From Adiantum capillus-veneris (Eukaryota > Streptophyta > Polypodiopsida > Polypodiales > Pteridaceae): DNA of 60,000 nucleotides. Below are positions 1 to 12,748 of the stretch, in pieces. Position 1 is the stretch's first letter. Each line of letters begins with the position of its first letter. The position numbers and the translations under genes are program-made. Under the pieces are notes generated by a model. The model was not told the DNA's origin and did no database searches. It saw nothing but the letters and a program-made list of their open reading frames with translations. The stretch lies in NCBI GenBank assembly GCA_014529385.2, contig CM043942.1:105183141-105243140 (forward strand). Reading direction: 5' to 3'.

Positions 1-58
1 TGTCCGAGAAGAAGAGGAGTCGGAGTCTCAAGACAACAAGCCAACATCGAAGGCCAAT

Positions 59-3000
59 GTGGCAAGTAAAGTAGATGAAGATGCTCTAATTCTCTCATTA
101 GACAATGTGTCTAATTCTTGGACAGTAGATTTTGGAGCTTCATTCCATGCGACACCACACAAGCAAGATTTCCAAGAATACACCAAAGGTAATTTTGGGT
201 ATGTATACTTGGGAGATGATGAAGCTTGTGAAATTATCGGTAAAGGTATAGTTTGTGTCAAAACTGCTAACGAAAATGAATGAAAGCTTAAAGATGTTAG
301 GCATGTTCCTTCTCTTTGCAAAAATTTGATATCTACGGGACAATTGGACGATGAAGGTCACAACATTGCATTCGAAAACAAACGGTGGAAGATCTCAAAG
401 GGATCTTTGGTGGTTGCCAAAGGAGAAAAGGTTGGTACACTTTACTTTTGTATTGATAGCACGCAACCTTTAGCTTGTGCAGCAACTACAAAAGTTGACA
501 ATGTGGTGTGGCACTACCGGCTTGGGCATATAAGTGCCAAAGGAATATAAATCCTTCAAACAAAGAAGATTCTACCAGGTTTGAAAGAAGTGGACTTAGA
601 GTTCTGTGAAGATTGTGTTTATGGTAAACAAAAGAGGATAAAATTTTAAAAATCAGGAAATGAAAGAAAAAATACAAAACTTGAATTGGTTCATTCTAAT
701 GTTTGGGGTCCTGCAAGTACACCATCACTTGGTGGCTCATTGTATTATATAACATTCATAGACTATGCAACTAGGAAAACATGGGTTTATGTCATGAAGG
801 ATAAATCCGATGTGTTTTCCATATTCCAAAGGTGGAAAGCCTTTGTGGAGAATGAAGTATGTACCAAGGTTAAATGCCTTAGATCCGACGATGGAGGTGA
901 ATATTGCAGCCAAGCTTTTGAAAGCTTTTGTGCTAGCAATGGCATTCGGAGGCAAAAGACAACCGCAAGGACACCTCAACAAAATGGGATTTCAGAAAGG
1001 ATGAATAGGCAAATCATGGAGCAAGCACAGAGCATGCGGCTACATGCAGTCCTACCGCTTGAGCTTTGGGCGGAAGTTGTAAGTACATATGTGTACTTAA
1101 TCAACCGATCACCCTCAACGGAGTTGGATGGGGGAGTTCTAGAAGAGGCATGGACAGGTAAACCGTTGAATTATGCATTTCTCAAAGTGTTTGGGTGTGA
1201 GGCTTTCATGCACATAGATAGAAGCCTAAGATCAAAGCTAGATGCAAAGTCCAAAAAGTGTTTCTTCATTGGCTATGGAGAAGGTGACTTTGGGTATGGC
1301 CTATGGAATCCTGAAGATGGTAAATCTTTAGGAGTAGGGATGTAATTTTTAACGAAAAAAATATGTACAAAGACTACTTGGAAATAACACAAACAAAAGA
1401 AACAAGTGATGAGTACATGGAGCTTGAGGACGGTGAAGACTCAAGGATTGAAAACAGTGACAATGTGCAATAACGTCAACCAAATGAGGAGCCTCAATGT
1501 ATTCCCTGAAGATCCACAAGAGCAAGTAGACCTCCAGAAAGGTTTGTTCTTTCCTTCAACCATCTCTTGATCTCAGATTCTGGAGAGCCGAAATCATTCA
1601 AGGAAGCTATGCAACACGGATCCAAAGAAGAAGGGATAAAGATCTTGCAAGTGGAGATGGACTCATTACATCGCAACCAAACATGGGAGTTGGTTGAGTT
1701 ACCTAAAGGTAAGCGGGCACTTCAGAACAAATGGGTGTATAAGCTGAAGGAGGAAGAAAGTGGTAAGAAAAGGTACAAGTCTAGGCTTGTGGTAAAAGGG
1801 TTTTCTCAAAAGAAAGGTATTGGCTTCAATGAAATATTTTCTCCTATTGTAAAAATGAACTCAATTAGGCTTGTCTTAAGCCTTGTGGCTACTCACGATT
1901 TAAACCTTGAGCAAATGGATGTACGGCATTTCCTCACGGTGACTTAGAGGAGGAAATTTACATGCTTCAACCAAATGGGTATGAAGTAAAAGGTAAGGAA
2001 AAAATGGTTTGCAGATTAAAGAAGAGCTTGTATGGTTTAAAAAAAACATCAAGACAATTGTACTTGAAGTTTGATCGATGGATGTTAGATCATGGATTCA
2101 TAAGATGCAACTCAGATCATTGCGTCTACACGAAGAATTTGGGAGATGGGAAAAGCCATCATCCTAATGTTGTATGTTGATGACATGCTGATTGCAAGTG
2201 CTAGCATGCAAGACATGAAAGACCTAAAAGAGGATACTTGGTATGAAGATATCAAGGGAAAGGACGAAGAAAACAATAAAGCTATCTAAAGGATTACATC
2301 AAGAAGGTACTAGAAAGGTTTGCAATGAAAAATGCAAAAACAGTTTCTACACCTTTGGCTGGCCATTTTAAACTAACCAAGGATATGTGTCCAAAGACAC
2401 AAGAGAAGATAGTCTATATGTCTAAACTTCCATATTCTGCAGCGGTAGGTTCTCTTATGTATGCTATGGTCTGGACAAGGCCAGACATTGCACATGTAGT
2501 GGGAGTTGTAAGTAGGCTTATGGACAACCCAGGTAAAGAGCACTGGCAAGCTGTGAAGTGTATACTTAGGTATCTAAAAGGGACAACAAAAAATGCTTTG
2601 TATTTTGGAGAAACTTTTCTAGCACGGTATGCTGATGCAGATATGGCAGGTGACAAAGAGACTCGAAGGAGCAATATTGGTTATGTCTTCAAGATTGGAG
2701 GCACAATAGTGAGCTGGGCTTCAAAGCTGCAGAAAGTGGTCTCACTTTCTACCACTGAAGCAGAGTATGTAGCAATGACGGAGGCAAGCAAAGAAATTTT
2801 GTGGCTTCACAGATTATTAGAAGAGCTTGGATTAAAACAAGACAATTGTTTCTTGTATAGTGATAGCCAAAGCTCTATCCATCTTGCAAAGAACTCAGCC
2901 TTTCATTCCAGGACAAAGCACATTGAGGTGAGATATCACTTCATACGCACTCTTTTGGAAGAGGGACAACTAAAGCTAAGAAAGGTGCATACAAGTGAAA

Positions 3001-3080
3001 ATCCTGCAGACATGTTTACAAAGGTGGTCAACAAGGAGAAGTTGAGCTTTTTCTCATCTTCAATCGGCATTCGAGGATAA
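59..3080 (+). pseudogene. Ty1/copia pol relic (protease, integrase, RT, RNase H)
   Basis: This is the 3' part of a copia polyprotein in several frames. The protease remnant near 119-148 reads WTVDFGASFH, where copia proteases have D-S-G-A-S. A GAG-pre-integrase block ends with WHYRLGH near 510-530. The integrase core (686-1345) has HSNVWGP, LRSDDGGEY and NGISERMN, so the first catalytic Asp is Asn. Reverse transcriptase runs from about 1567 to 2250, with a frameshift near 1930 and YVDDM kept in another frame near 2175. RNase H (2325-3080) is uninterrupted and ends in the usual ENPADMFTK region. A real start cannot be chosen because the 5' end lies outside the window. The product would make and insert cDNA in virus-like particles, but this copy is dead. 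Confidence 0.93.
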
Positions 3081-3141
3081 AAAGGCAGGATGGAAAGCAG
3101 TCCACAGGTTTGCTTTGGAGATTAGTCTCTAAGTGGGAGAT

Positions 3142-3858
3142 TGTTAAGTGTGGAGCCTAATTTAACCCTTGTAATTTTTTGTGATAAAAACGCACATTTG
3201 TAAGGACCCCATTATGAGGAGAAGCCATCGTGCGTTAAGAAAAATCACTGACCAAAAACCAAAATCACTCATCGAAAACTAAAAATTCGTTGAACTATTC
3301 CTTTTTGCCGGAATATCATAGCCGGATGGCGGCCGAAAAGTGGTCAAAAAACGACCGTTCGGTTGGCCGGTTGGCCGGTGGCCGGTAGTCAATGGCCGGT
3401 GGTCGGTGGCCGAATTCAAAAGCAGATTTGTCTTCTCAAGGGCGGCCACACATGGACGGACTGGAGGGTCCAATTTGGACTTATCTACACAAGGGCAGCT
3501 ACACATGGCTGCCTCTCATGAGAGAGGACAGCCCTTTTGGCCTCTAAAAGGAGGCCATTTCTACACACATGATACAGTGTGAAGATGATGCAACAAGGTG
3601 GGTGTGAGGTGGTGAGAGTGAAGCAAGGTGGGAGCTCTATTAAGGGTATAATCCCTTTGTAACCTACTTCTTGTTTGAAGTACTAAATCCATTAAGTGGC
3701 TGCTTTCCCATGGATGTAGCCCACATTGGGTGAACCAAGTATAATGTGTGTACTCTCTCTCTCTCTCTCTACTGTATAATCTCTTGTGTGTGTAAATTAT
3801 CTATCTCCATTAATTAATCTACTCAATTATCTACTTAGCTACGCCATATTTCGTAACA
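3142..3858 (+). repeat. 3' LTR of the left-edge copia element
   Basis: The purine tract AAGTGGGAGA ends at 3140, and the LTR begins TGTTAAGTGTGG. A matching terminus TCGTAACA ends at 3858, giving inverted ends TGTTA/TAACA and a length of 717 bp. The right-flank 5 bp are ATATT; the partner duplication is outside the window. The U3 part holds a GC-rich stretch of GGCCGGT-like motifs (about 3320-3415) and a short CT microsatellite at 3755-3770. The 5' LTR is not in the window. Confidence 0.85.
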
Positions 3859-4746
3859 ATATTACTGGTCATTCTAGGATCTCTCTCTCTGACACGATGC
3901 ATGTTGGCAATCCATGGTGTTTGAAAATCTAGGATATAAGAGTTGTCATTTTGTGTGTCTTAATAGTCTTTTTGACAGGAATAAAGTGTGCTTGCTTGCT
4001 AAACCTGTCTTGGGTAATCCAAAGATAAAGTCCATGGATATACTCTCCCATAAGACATATTTAGGAATTTCAAAAATTATTCAAGTCCCATTTTTATACT
4101 TTTTCTCAAAAATTAATTATTTTTGTGTAGTTTCAACTATCATCTATTTGTGGGCATAGTCAATTAAATTCCTTTTTTTGCTTAGATAGCGCCTACATTT
4201 TGACATACCTTAGCTATTTGTATGGGATCCTCACTTAATAATTCTCTAGATGATGTGATGTACTCTGCTCTACTCATAACATAATGAGGACTTTAGAGTG
4301 CTTGGATGTCACTTTGATGCTTGTTAATGAGTTCAATTTAGGGCATTTGGAGTCTTTTTGGAAGGAGTTTGATCCTTGTTACCTATTGAAAACCCATACA
4401 ACTAAGAAGTTGTTAAAAGTAATGGCCTTTTTGGTGGGAAAAAACATATATTTGATTGTAATTAGACATGAAAGATTAATTTATACATGGAAACCAAGCT
4501 ATGTAGCATAGAGATTTTAGGTATGACAAGTGTTTTCTAAAGTACCAAGAATCTGACATGGCATGTACAAAAAGGTGTGTAGGCTTGAACTTAAGTTTGA
4601 GCCTCCACACTTGGCTCGAATGGAGCCTCTACTAGGTGCAAAAGTGGTAGAGGGTAAAGATCTACTTGATAGAATAATGTGTGGAGGCTTGAACTTAAGT
4701 TTAAGCCTCTACCCTTGCTAGACACAAAGAAAGAAATATGAAATAG

Positions 4747-4749
<3 letters not shown>

Positions 4750-4838
<89 letters not shown>
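4750..4838. repeat. Compound microsatellite (TG)n-(CG)n-(AG)n
   Basis: An alternating TG run changes to CG and then to AG without a break. All open frames over it are repeat translations. Confidence 0.95.
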
Positions 4839-4839
<1 letters not shown>

Positions 4840-5237
4840 TGATAATAGAGGGAAATCTATTGCTAGCATTGTGTCTTGAAAATGCTTTTACACTGTTTGC
4901 ATGCAAAAGCTTGTCTTAGATGGGGGAACGTTTCAAGAGAGATAGTGTGACTTAAGAGAGGGCTTAAAGTGTGGCAATCAATATGTGTCTCCCGTCCAGC
5001 TACATGTTTGCCTTATATGAGCTTCTTCAATCAGCTCTAGTATGCTATTAGTGATGAGCAAGGAAAACCTATGCATAAGGTTGCACCTTTGTGAGAGCTC
5101 TTAGCACCACATGTTTGATAGCTCAACACAACACCTATCAACTTTACTAGCTTCGTCACCAAGTTCAAGAACAAACTACATTGTCACCTTTGACTAGCAG
5201 GCAGATAAGCACTAATATGATAACTGATGCAAAGAGA

Positions 5238-5282
<45 letters not shown>
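5238..5282. repeat. (GA)n microsatellite
   Basis: An uninterrupted GA run of over 20 units. Confidence 0.95.
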
Positions 5283-5285
<3 letters not shown>

Positions 5286-6147
5286 AACCTCATTGTGTCA
5301 AGCCTTGCAAGGATGCATGTGATGTTGTATCAGTTCAGAGCTTAGGTGAGAGAGAAGAAGAAGAAGAAGAAGAATGTTTTAACATCATAGGAAACTATCC
5401 TAAGAGAGAGAGATCAGAGAGAGCTGCTTGAGCCATTCGATAAGTGGACTACTACAGTAGTGACCTTGCCCCCTAGCAATGATCTATTGTGCAAATGGCA
5501 ACCTGCACAAAATGGAAGAGCAAGACAAAGAGGAAGAGCTCGCATGATGCAGTTGGCACCCATGAACAGGAAGATCAAGTAGCATTGCATGCAACACGAA
5601 AGTCTTTGATAGCTCAGCATGACATGCTTCTGTGAAGCAATAGCTCAGCATAGCATGATCTATGAATGAAATCAAATGCAAGCCAATTGTTGGGGTTCCA
5701 AAACCATTGTCAAATATTGTTCTAGGATCTTTTCAGATGCACATGACTGATGATCAATGAGCTCAAAACAAGAGAGTAGGAAAGCGAAGATAGCAGGAAA
5801 AAAGAGCTCTTACTGTGCAATATTGTGGTGTCACACATGACAAACAGGTCGGCTCGCATGTGAATCCACATCCTCCAAGAGCATGAATAGCTTGACTGCA
5901 AGCGGATCTTTTTTGTGTAGAAGTGTTGTTCGCAATCGACTCGCCCACGTGCGTCGTTGAAGGCTAGTGCTTTTGTAGCTTGCGGGATAGAAGTGATGGC
6001 ATGCCCCGCTCCTCGCCGTCATATTTGACGTCCAAAAAGTTTGAAATTCAAATTAAAGTGAAGTGGAACTCTCCAATAAAGTTAATCCTATAGCCTTGCA
6101 AGTTCGACTCTCACTCATAGAAGTAAAGTGAACCCTACCTTTGAGGC

Positions 6148-6425
6148 AAGCCTTGGATCGGTCTCAAGTTCGAGTAACAAGCCTTGCAAGCATGCTAAAA
6201 GAGATCCAACCCTAAACCCTTGGAACCAAGGCTTGGATCGACCTCTGATTTGAATCAGCATGCTTGCAACCTGAAGTTCAAATGAGCAAGTCTTGCAACA
6301 TGCTAAAAGGAATCGAACCCTAAAGCTAGCCTTGGATCAGCCTCAAGTTCAAATGAACACGCCTTGCAAGCATGCTAAAAGGGATCAATCTCAAGTTTGA
6401 ATGAGCAAGCCTCAAAAGCATGCAT
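6148..6425. repeat. Three degenerate tandem units of about 80-100 bp
   Basis: Units starting near 6148, 6230 and 6328 share the words CCTTGGATC, CTCAAGTTC, CTTGCAAGCATGCTAAAAG and a GATCxAACCCTAAA-like tail. They are diverged and carry indels. A second diverged pair (TTTGGACTTTGAGAGTAT-type) follows from about 6430 to 6575. Confidence 0.75.
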
Positions 6426-7029
6426 TGGCATTTGGACTTTGAGAGTATCATGTGGCCTTCGGTGGAATTTGGGAGCATGCTCCAACCTTGGAAGCATGCT
6501 TTGGTATTTGGAGTTGGGGAGTATCTTATGGCCTTTCGCAGAATCTAGGAGCATCCTTTGGACTTTGGACTCTCCACTTTACAGTGCTTATACAATAGCC
6601 CCCAAAGGCTCAACATTTTCTTGCCACAACAATTTGGTTCTAGAAAACACGAGGATTAAAATTTTTGCTACATCAATAAATTGTTGCATGTCTATAGTGT
6701 GTAGACTGTGTATTGTAACACTTCTTGTTTCGTCTTTGTCATCAGTAGAACAAGGATAGCCACATGGTTGAATACAATGTACATTTGACAAGGCTCAACC
6801 TAGAGTTTGGGCTTTGAGATGTGTTTTGCCACATTAGCTACTACTAAAGAATCACGCTTGAGGATGAAGGTGCAAGAGTATTCATTTCTAGACAAGTTTT
6901 TAGTTTTAAGTTTCATAATCTTATCATCGTAAGTGATTTTACTAGTCCATGCAAACCACTGAAAACCTCCTCTTAAGAAATAGAGAACAACAAGAATTGT
7001 CCCCTTTTTGTGCATTTTTCCCAAAATTC

Positions 7030-9246
7030 CTAAATATGTCTTCCATGGTGAATTAGGGATTGGCAATAATTGGAGTAATCAAGGTTGCTTCCCTCTATCA
7101 TACTTGGTCTTTTGACATACCACACATTTTAAAGAATATTCTTGTATGCCCACTTTCATGGTAGGCCAATAAAAGTAAGTCTCTACTTAGTGAAGAGTAG
7201 GTTGAATGCCTCTATGCCCCACAAAGGTAGGAGCATGGGATTCATACGTGACTTTCTCACAAAGGGAGTGGGTAACACATAGCCTATTGCCATGGAGAAG
7301 ATAACCATCTTGCAAGGTAAATGGTTCTTCTTTCTTTCCTAAAGCAAGGGCTGACATGATGTCTTTAAAGTCAGGGTCAGTAGTATACTCATCTATCATA
7401 GAAGATAGATAATTGCGAGTTGCTGTAGATACTACATTAACTTTTGGTCTTCGTGAAAGTGCATCAGCCACTTGGTTGTGCTTACCCGCAATGTGAGCAA
7501 TATGAAAATTAAACCACGAAAGAAAATTTTGCACCTCATTTGTTTGTCAAAAAGCTTGGTTTGCGTCATGAAGGTACTTGAAACTTTGGTGGTTAGTTCG
7601 CAAAATAAATGGAGTCCCCAATAAATAGTGCTTCCATGTGTTTGGGGGCATGTAGAATAGCTAAAATCTCTTTCTCATAAATGCCTAAGACCCGTGTCTT
7701 CGGCTCTCATATGCTATGACATGCCCTTCTTGAAGCAAGACTGCTCCAAGGCAATCACCACAAGCATCACATTGGACCTCAAATGGCTTTGAGAGATCCG
7801 GAAGCATAAGGACTAGTTGGGAGGTAAGCTTCTCTTTGAGCCTGTCAAAAGCATTTTGCTCCTTAGCAGTCCATGAACTTAACGTTCTTCTTTGTTAAGT
7901 CATGTAATGATCCTACTGTTTGAGAGAATTTTGCTATGAAGCGTCTATAGTATGCACACATACCAATAAAGCTTCTTAGCTCATGTAGATTCCTTACATT
8001 AGGCCATGCTTTTATTACCTCCAACTTTGATGGATCCATACGGATACCATCTTGAGAGATAATATGACCTAAGTATTTAATCTCTTGAAGGAAAAAAATT
8101 GCTTTTCTTTTGATTGAGACTAAGCTTGTTCTCCCTCAATGCTTGAAAAATCACTTGGAGATGTTTCTTGTGTTCCTCCAAGGACTTGGAGTAGATGATG
8201 ATATCATCAATGAATTTGTGGTAGGGTCTAAAAATTTTCTCCGTTAATTGATTGAACATGGCTAGTGCATTAGTCAAGCCAAAAGGCATGACTAGACATT
8301 CATAAAGGCCAAACGTTGTACAAAACATGATCTTTAGGATATCTTCATTCACTATCCTTATTTGATGGTAGCCACTTTTAAGGTCAATCCTACTGAAGTA
8401 GATAGAGCCTTGTAGCTTATAAAGCAGATATTCTACCCAAGGTATGGGAAATCTGTTTTTGATAGTGATATGGTTTAATGCGCGATAGTCCACACACATG
8501 CGGTATGTACCATCTTTCTTTTGCACTAAAAGGACTGGAGAACAAAAGGAAGAGGAGCTAGGCCTCACCATCCCTTTGTCTACCATTTCTTGTACTTGCC
8601 TCATGATCTCCTCTTATTGAGCTTGGGAAACTTGATAAGGAGGCTTGTTAGGCGGTGAGCTTCCTGATAGGAGCTCAATTTGATGGTCATCCTCCCCTCG
8701 TTTTGGAGGTAATTCCATAGGGATATCATTGATGAACACGTCTTGGAATCCTTTTAGAAAGTTAGACAAGTCTGACTCTTCTTGATTCCTACCATTTACA
8801 TTTGATGAAATATTAGGACATTTTAGGAACTCTTTGACAAAAATCATGTACGTAGAAACTGAGCTCTTCATTGCTTTATCAAGAGCAAGAGGATCTACAA
8901 GTGGTATAGTACAACCATTCTCATTAGCATCTATATAAATATTCTTTCCCCTATAGGTGAAGTAGATTCTCCTTTTAGGTAACTTCATGTTGGCAGCCAT
9001 GCGGTTGAACCATGGTTCCCCTAGGATAGCATCCTCGTGTTGGAGAGGAAAGATAAAGAAGTCTTCTTTTTCGACATAGATTTGGACATGAAGCCTCAAC
9101 TTCCCAATCAAGGGAGTAACAGAGGCTTGTTGTCCCTTGAAAGCAGCATCGACAGTTATAGCATCTCCCATCTTGAAAGCTTGAATGCCCAACTTGGTGG
9201 CCAACTGCGTTGATATGAAGTTGTGAGTAGAGCCAGGGTCAAACAA
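7030..9246 (-). pseudogene. Gypsy pol relic (protease-RT-RNase H-integrase N-terminus)
   Basis: The retropepsin starts with MFDPGSTHNF and continues to the ILGEPWF motif. RT (8604-8077) shows VDYRALN, RIDLKSGYHQI, MPFGLTNA and FIDDIIIYS, all standard for Ty3/gypsy. RNase H is scattered over frames and ends with IAGKHNQVADALSRR near 7450-7490. The integrase zinc finger keeps GHRGIQPT, YWP and CVVC. Breaks include a stop between protease and RT near 8610, several frameshifts between 8076 and 7535, and loss of the integrase core. Confidence 0.9.
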
Positions 9247-9279
9247 GATGAAGGCATCATGCTCCCTTACCTCCCTTAC

Positions 9280-10678
9280 TCATGTAGGAGAGAGGTGATC
9301 CTTCGCAATGAGGATCCTCTTTTGGAGCTTCGATAGTGGAAGCTCTAGGAGTCTCATTGCGAGCATTTCTTTTGGGGCAAGAACAATAACCATGTCCTTG
9401 CTCCCCACACTTAAAACATTTGTGGTCCTTGCGAAAATTTTCAAGCTCTTAAGGAGAGAGTTTATTTTTACCTTTGTGAACTCCTTTCTCCTTGGACCGA
9501 TTGTTGTTGTTGTTGTTGGAATGGCCTTGGAAAGAATTTTGGCCATTGGTTTTCACTTTGCATCACTTTTGTCTTTATTTTCCATGGGATTTACATTTTG
9601 TCTAGTCCCTTGTTGGAAATTGATGCGCGACGCAACCATGGTGTGGTGGATTACTTCGGTGATAGAACCACGCCATTGAGAGTTGACATACTCGGCCATC
9701 TCTTTAGGTAATATCGCATAGAATTGTTGCTTTTTCTCGGCTTTTTCTCGGCAAACTCTATCTTTTGAAAAACAGTAGCCTTGAGCTATAAATCGCAGAC
9801 ATTGCTTGCAAGAAATTGCTTCATGATGGAAACTCGTAGAGTTTTCCATGTCTTTGGGGCTTCACCATTGACACAAAGGCTAGCCCACCATTGACGAGCC
9901 GATTTTTGGAAGTGCATAGCTACATAGTGTATTTTGGAGGACTCCATGAAGCACTCGTCTCCAAAGGTCGTATCCAATTGTTGGATGAAGGCCAATACTT
10001 TGTCGGTAGCACCAAAGGTGCCATCATAGGTGAGGAAACAGATACTCTTTCCTCCCTCTTTGAACTTATTGAGCTTTTGGGACCTTCACCATGCAGGGTA
10101 AGATTTTCGATGTCCTCTCCTCTTGTATTCTCTAGGAAAATAGCCATAGCTTTCATCGGAAGAGGAGGAAGGTGAAGAAGAAGGAGAAGAGGGTGACCTC
10201 TTTCTTGCCCTTTTCTTCCTTTGTTTCCTCTCTTCCCTTTTGGAGTGACGAGGAGAAGGACTTTGGGTTAACCGTTTCCTCTTGGGAGGAGTTGGTGATT
10301 GTTTAGTCCGCCGTCTTCATATAGCCACCTCTCTGGAGGAATTTAGGGATTCATTACTTTCGTGTTCTTTGGATTCCTCCTCTTGTATGGGAGAGAATCT
10401 TCTTTTGGGGTCTCATCAAGAGGCCTCCTAAGCTCTCTCTCCTCTTGGAGAGGAAAGGAAGTCCCATAAGCACGAAGTTGTTGAGTAACTTTGGCTTGCA
10501 AATCAAGTTTTCCCATAGCTTGTTGCAACCTAGTAACAAGATAATTAACAAACATTGGGCCATCATCATTAGAACCTTCATGTGCAAAATCAAAGTTATC
10601 AATGTTCATTCTACTCTCTTCCTTATTGTCAACCACGTTAATTAAACTTATGTGTTTACTTAGTGTATGCTTTGGCAA
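9280..10678 (-). pseudogene. Gypsy gag relic with CCHC zinc knuckle
   Basis: Minus-strand fragments include the capsid-like KIHYVAMHFQKSARQWWASL (9995-9786), a second capsid piece with a QFYAILPKEM block (9849-9553) and an N-terminal piece (10678-10343). A perfect C-x2-C-x4-H-x4-C knuckle, CFKCGEQGHGYCSC, lies at 9418-9377 in a different frame from its neighbours. Gag packages the RNA and builds the particle. Frameshifts separate every part. Confidence 0.82.
9377..9418 (-). other. CCHC zinc knuckle of gag
   Basis: Fourteen codons spell CFKCGEQGHGYCSC, exactly C-x2-C-x4-H-x4-C, the nucleocapsid RNA-binding motif. Confidence 0.9.
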
Positions 10679-11037
10679 TTCAAAACCTTAGTTACTACTC
10701 CTCTTAGCCTTTGAAAATAGGCACTTAAGTATCTACACCCACGGATCAAATTGGTTAATTATAGTGAGTAGTGGAGTGGGTCTAACAAAGCAGAGTTACC
10801 GAAGGATAGCTCCTTTCAGACTTCTTATGGATCAATAATGGTAAAGCTGTAGGCAAGTCTAAAAAGACTCCATTATTGAGACCAAAGCTCCCAAGGTGTA
10901 CACCATATCCCACATAGTGAGCTAGACAAAACCGATAATAGATCCCAGTCCCACTTACCCTAATATAATTAACAAAATCAACCATTAATAGCCTACTTAA
11001 GGACCTCTCTTCTTAAGCAAGAAAAGAGAAACCAAAT

Positions 11038-11049
11038 GCTCTGATACCA
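11038..11049 (-). promoter_or_regulatory. Primer-binding site, tRNA-Met type
   Basis: The minus strand reads TGGTATCAGAGC, the usual plant retroelement site complementary to initiator tRNA-Met. It lies one base from the LTR edge at 11051. Confidence 0.9.
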
Positions 11050-11050
11050 A

Positions 11051-12513
11051 TGTAATGGAAATGACCTATGAACTTTGAGAGTAGCGGAATTAGGAAATTA
11101 GATAAAGCACTTTTCTGAGATTACTTTGTGAGCATAGCGGGTGAACTTAATTGATGGTAGCAACATAAACATGGTGCTTGGTTAACTTGGCATGAACAAT
11201 ACTTTTGCAAGAGAGAGAGTTTAGAGAACATGACAATAGTTGAGGACACGATTATACGGAGCCGGTCCCCCCTCCAATAGGCATTTGTATTATAGTTTCT
11301 CCCATCAAGAGAGACTTGGTACAATACAATCTTTGTGCTCCTTGTGACCTAGGTAATGCAATGAAGATGGAAATCTCCATGCATCACAAGCATAACGTAA
11401 ACTTTGTAGGAAGCATTAACTATCCCAAGCCTCACTCCCAAGGCCTCAAACACCTTTGAAGGTGGAGAGAGCTAGCGGGGAATGAGGGTAGGGAAGAGAA
11501 AGAAGAAACATTCCATAGGAGAAAGAAATAGTTCCTCACTTATCATCACTCTTCTTGCTAGCATACATAATAGCATAGTAATGAAGGTGGAGAAGATGGC
11601 AAGCTTAAGCATTGAAGCATGGCTCTTGGTTGGATTTGCATTCCATATCCAAGAGTGTTGGTGTAGGCTTTCACTTCTCAACAAGCTTGGAGAAGGAGGT
11701 GGAGTTCCTCTACTTTCACCAAGTGAGAATGTGCTAAAAAGGTGAGTGTGTGAGAGGTGTATACCCCCCAGTAGACCCCTTGCTTGCTTTGGGCGAGTTC
11801 TCCTTTTTGCTCATGCCCCAAGCTTATTTGACCCCTCTCCCCCTAGCCAATCACATGCAACATGCATTTCAAGCACATGGGTAGTCTTTGGACAAGTCTC
11901 CTCCTTATCACTTTGAGAGAGAGAGAGAGAGCCTAAAAATATCTAGATATTTGTTGAATGGAACTAGAAGATCATTGGACACCTCTTTAGTCCAACCAAC
12001 AGCATCCAAGCACACCATGTGTCTAAGCATAGGGAGAGCCTTGAGAAAAGGGGGTGCCCTTTGGGTGAGTGGGAGGTTAAGTCAAAGATTCCCCTAACTT
12101 TGGGGCTTTCCCCCTTCTTTGTAGGGTCTCTTTTTGACTTAAGCACCTTACTCCCCATGCACGGGAAGCTTCTCAAGCACCTTCCTAATCAAGCATGACA
12201 AGCACCTCAAGCACCTTAGTCCTCAAGCATGACAAGCACCTACCTCAAGCACCCTAGTCATGAAGCATGACAAGCACCTCAAGTACCTTAGTCAGCAAGC
12301 ACCACAAGCACCTCAATAGGTCGGCTTCCCACCTCAAGCTCAGCCCTAGCTTGACTAAGGTCAAAGGACTTTTAACACTAGCCATTGGAGGTCTTTAATG
12401 AAGCTAGCCCTAAGTTCTTTTAAGCTCCATTAGTAAGCCTTGCTCTTTGATAGACCATCTCTCATTTAGACCCCTCTACCATTGGCCTCGTGTTGAGATA
12501 GATTCGTAAGCAC
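11051..12513 (-). repeat. 5' LTR of the truncated gypsy element, right edge uncertain
   Basis: On the + strand the LTR begins TGTAATGGAAATG directly beside the primer site. No matching TTACA end is visible on the right. The CA at 12513, within GTAAGCACA, is one possible terminus but is unsupported because the 3' LTR is missing. The segment holds a GA run near 11917 and a 12172-12312 minisatellite. No gene is seen in it. Confidence 0.45.
12172..12312. repeat. Minisatellite of CAAGCACCT / CAAGCATGA words
   Basis: At least four units of about 35-40 bp combine CAAGCACCT, TAGTC and AAGCATGACAAGCACCTC with small changes. Confidence 0.8.
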
Positions 12514-12743
12514 ATGTCTATATTCTAACCCTTGTTCTCATTTATTATCCCATATTAAATGATCAGTTTAATATGAGAGAATTATTTGGGTTGGTTAGAT
12601 ATTAGATTTTATGGCAGGTCAGGCTAGTGAGTGCAAGGATGAAGTGTTCATCATATAGTGCACATCGGTCTTTTTAGATCGGCAATCACAATTCTGGGTG
12701 CCAAGATATTGCTTGTTGATGTTTCATCGTGACCCAGTTTTGG

Positions 12744-12748
12744 GGTCG
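12744..12748. repeat. Target-site duplication GGTCG, left
   Basis: GGTCG precedes the element edge TGTAAGG at 12749 and recurs directly after CCTTACA at 17967-17971. Confidence 0.85.

Larger units (their letters stand above)
3864..6147. other. Intergenic DNA with microsatellites, no gene seen
   Basis: No supported coding region was found. The stretch contains a compound TG/CG/AG microsatellite at about 4750-4838, a GA run at about 5238-5282 and an AAG run at about 5348-5373. A 19-base word at 4052-4070 recurs in inverted orientation at 7024-7042. The small open frames here lack recognisable domains. Confidence 0.6.
7020..11049 (-). mobile_element. Truncated Ty3/gypsy element, internal region
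   Basis: Minus-strand order is primer-binding site (11049-11038), gag (about 10678-9280), protease (9246-8900), RT (8604-8077), RNase H (about 8060-7450) and integrase zinc finger (about 7300-7060). After the words PIPNSPWK near 7050 the integrase homology stops and unrelated sequence follows. The integrase core, the 3' LTR and any chromodomain are therefore missing. A tRNA-Met primer site and an RT with FIDDI are common in chromoviruses, but lineage is only an inference without the integrase C-terminus. Confidence 0.88.

Noticed and set aside
3340-3582. 80-codon + strand frame as a gene
   Set aside because: It lies wholly inside the 3' LTR of the left copia and lacks any domain.
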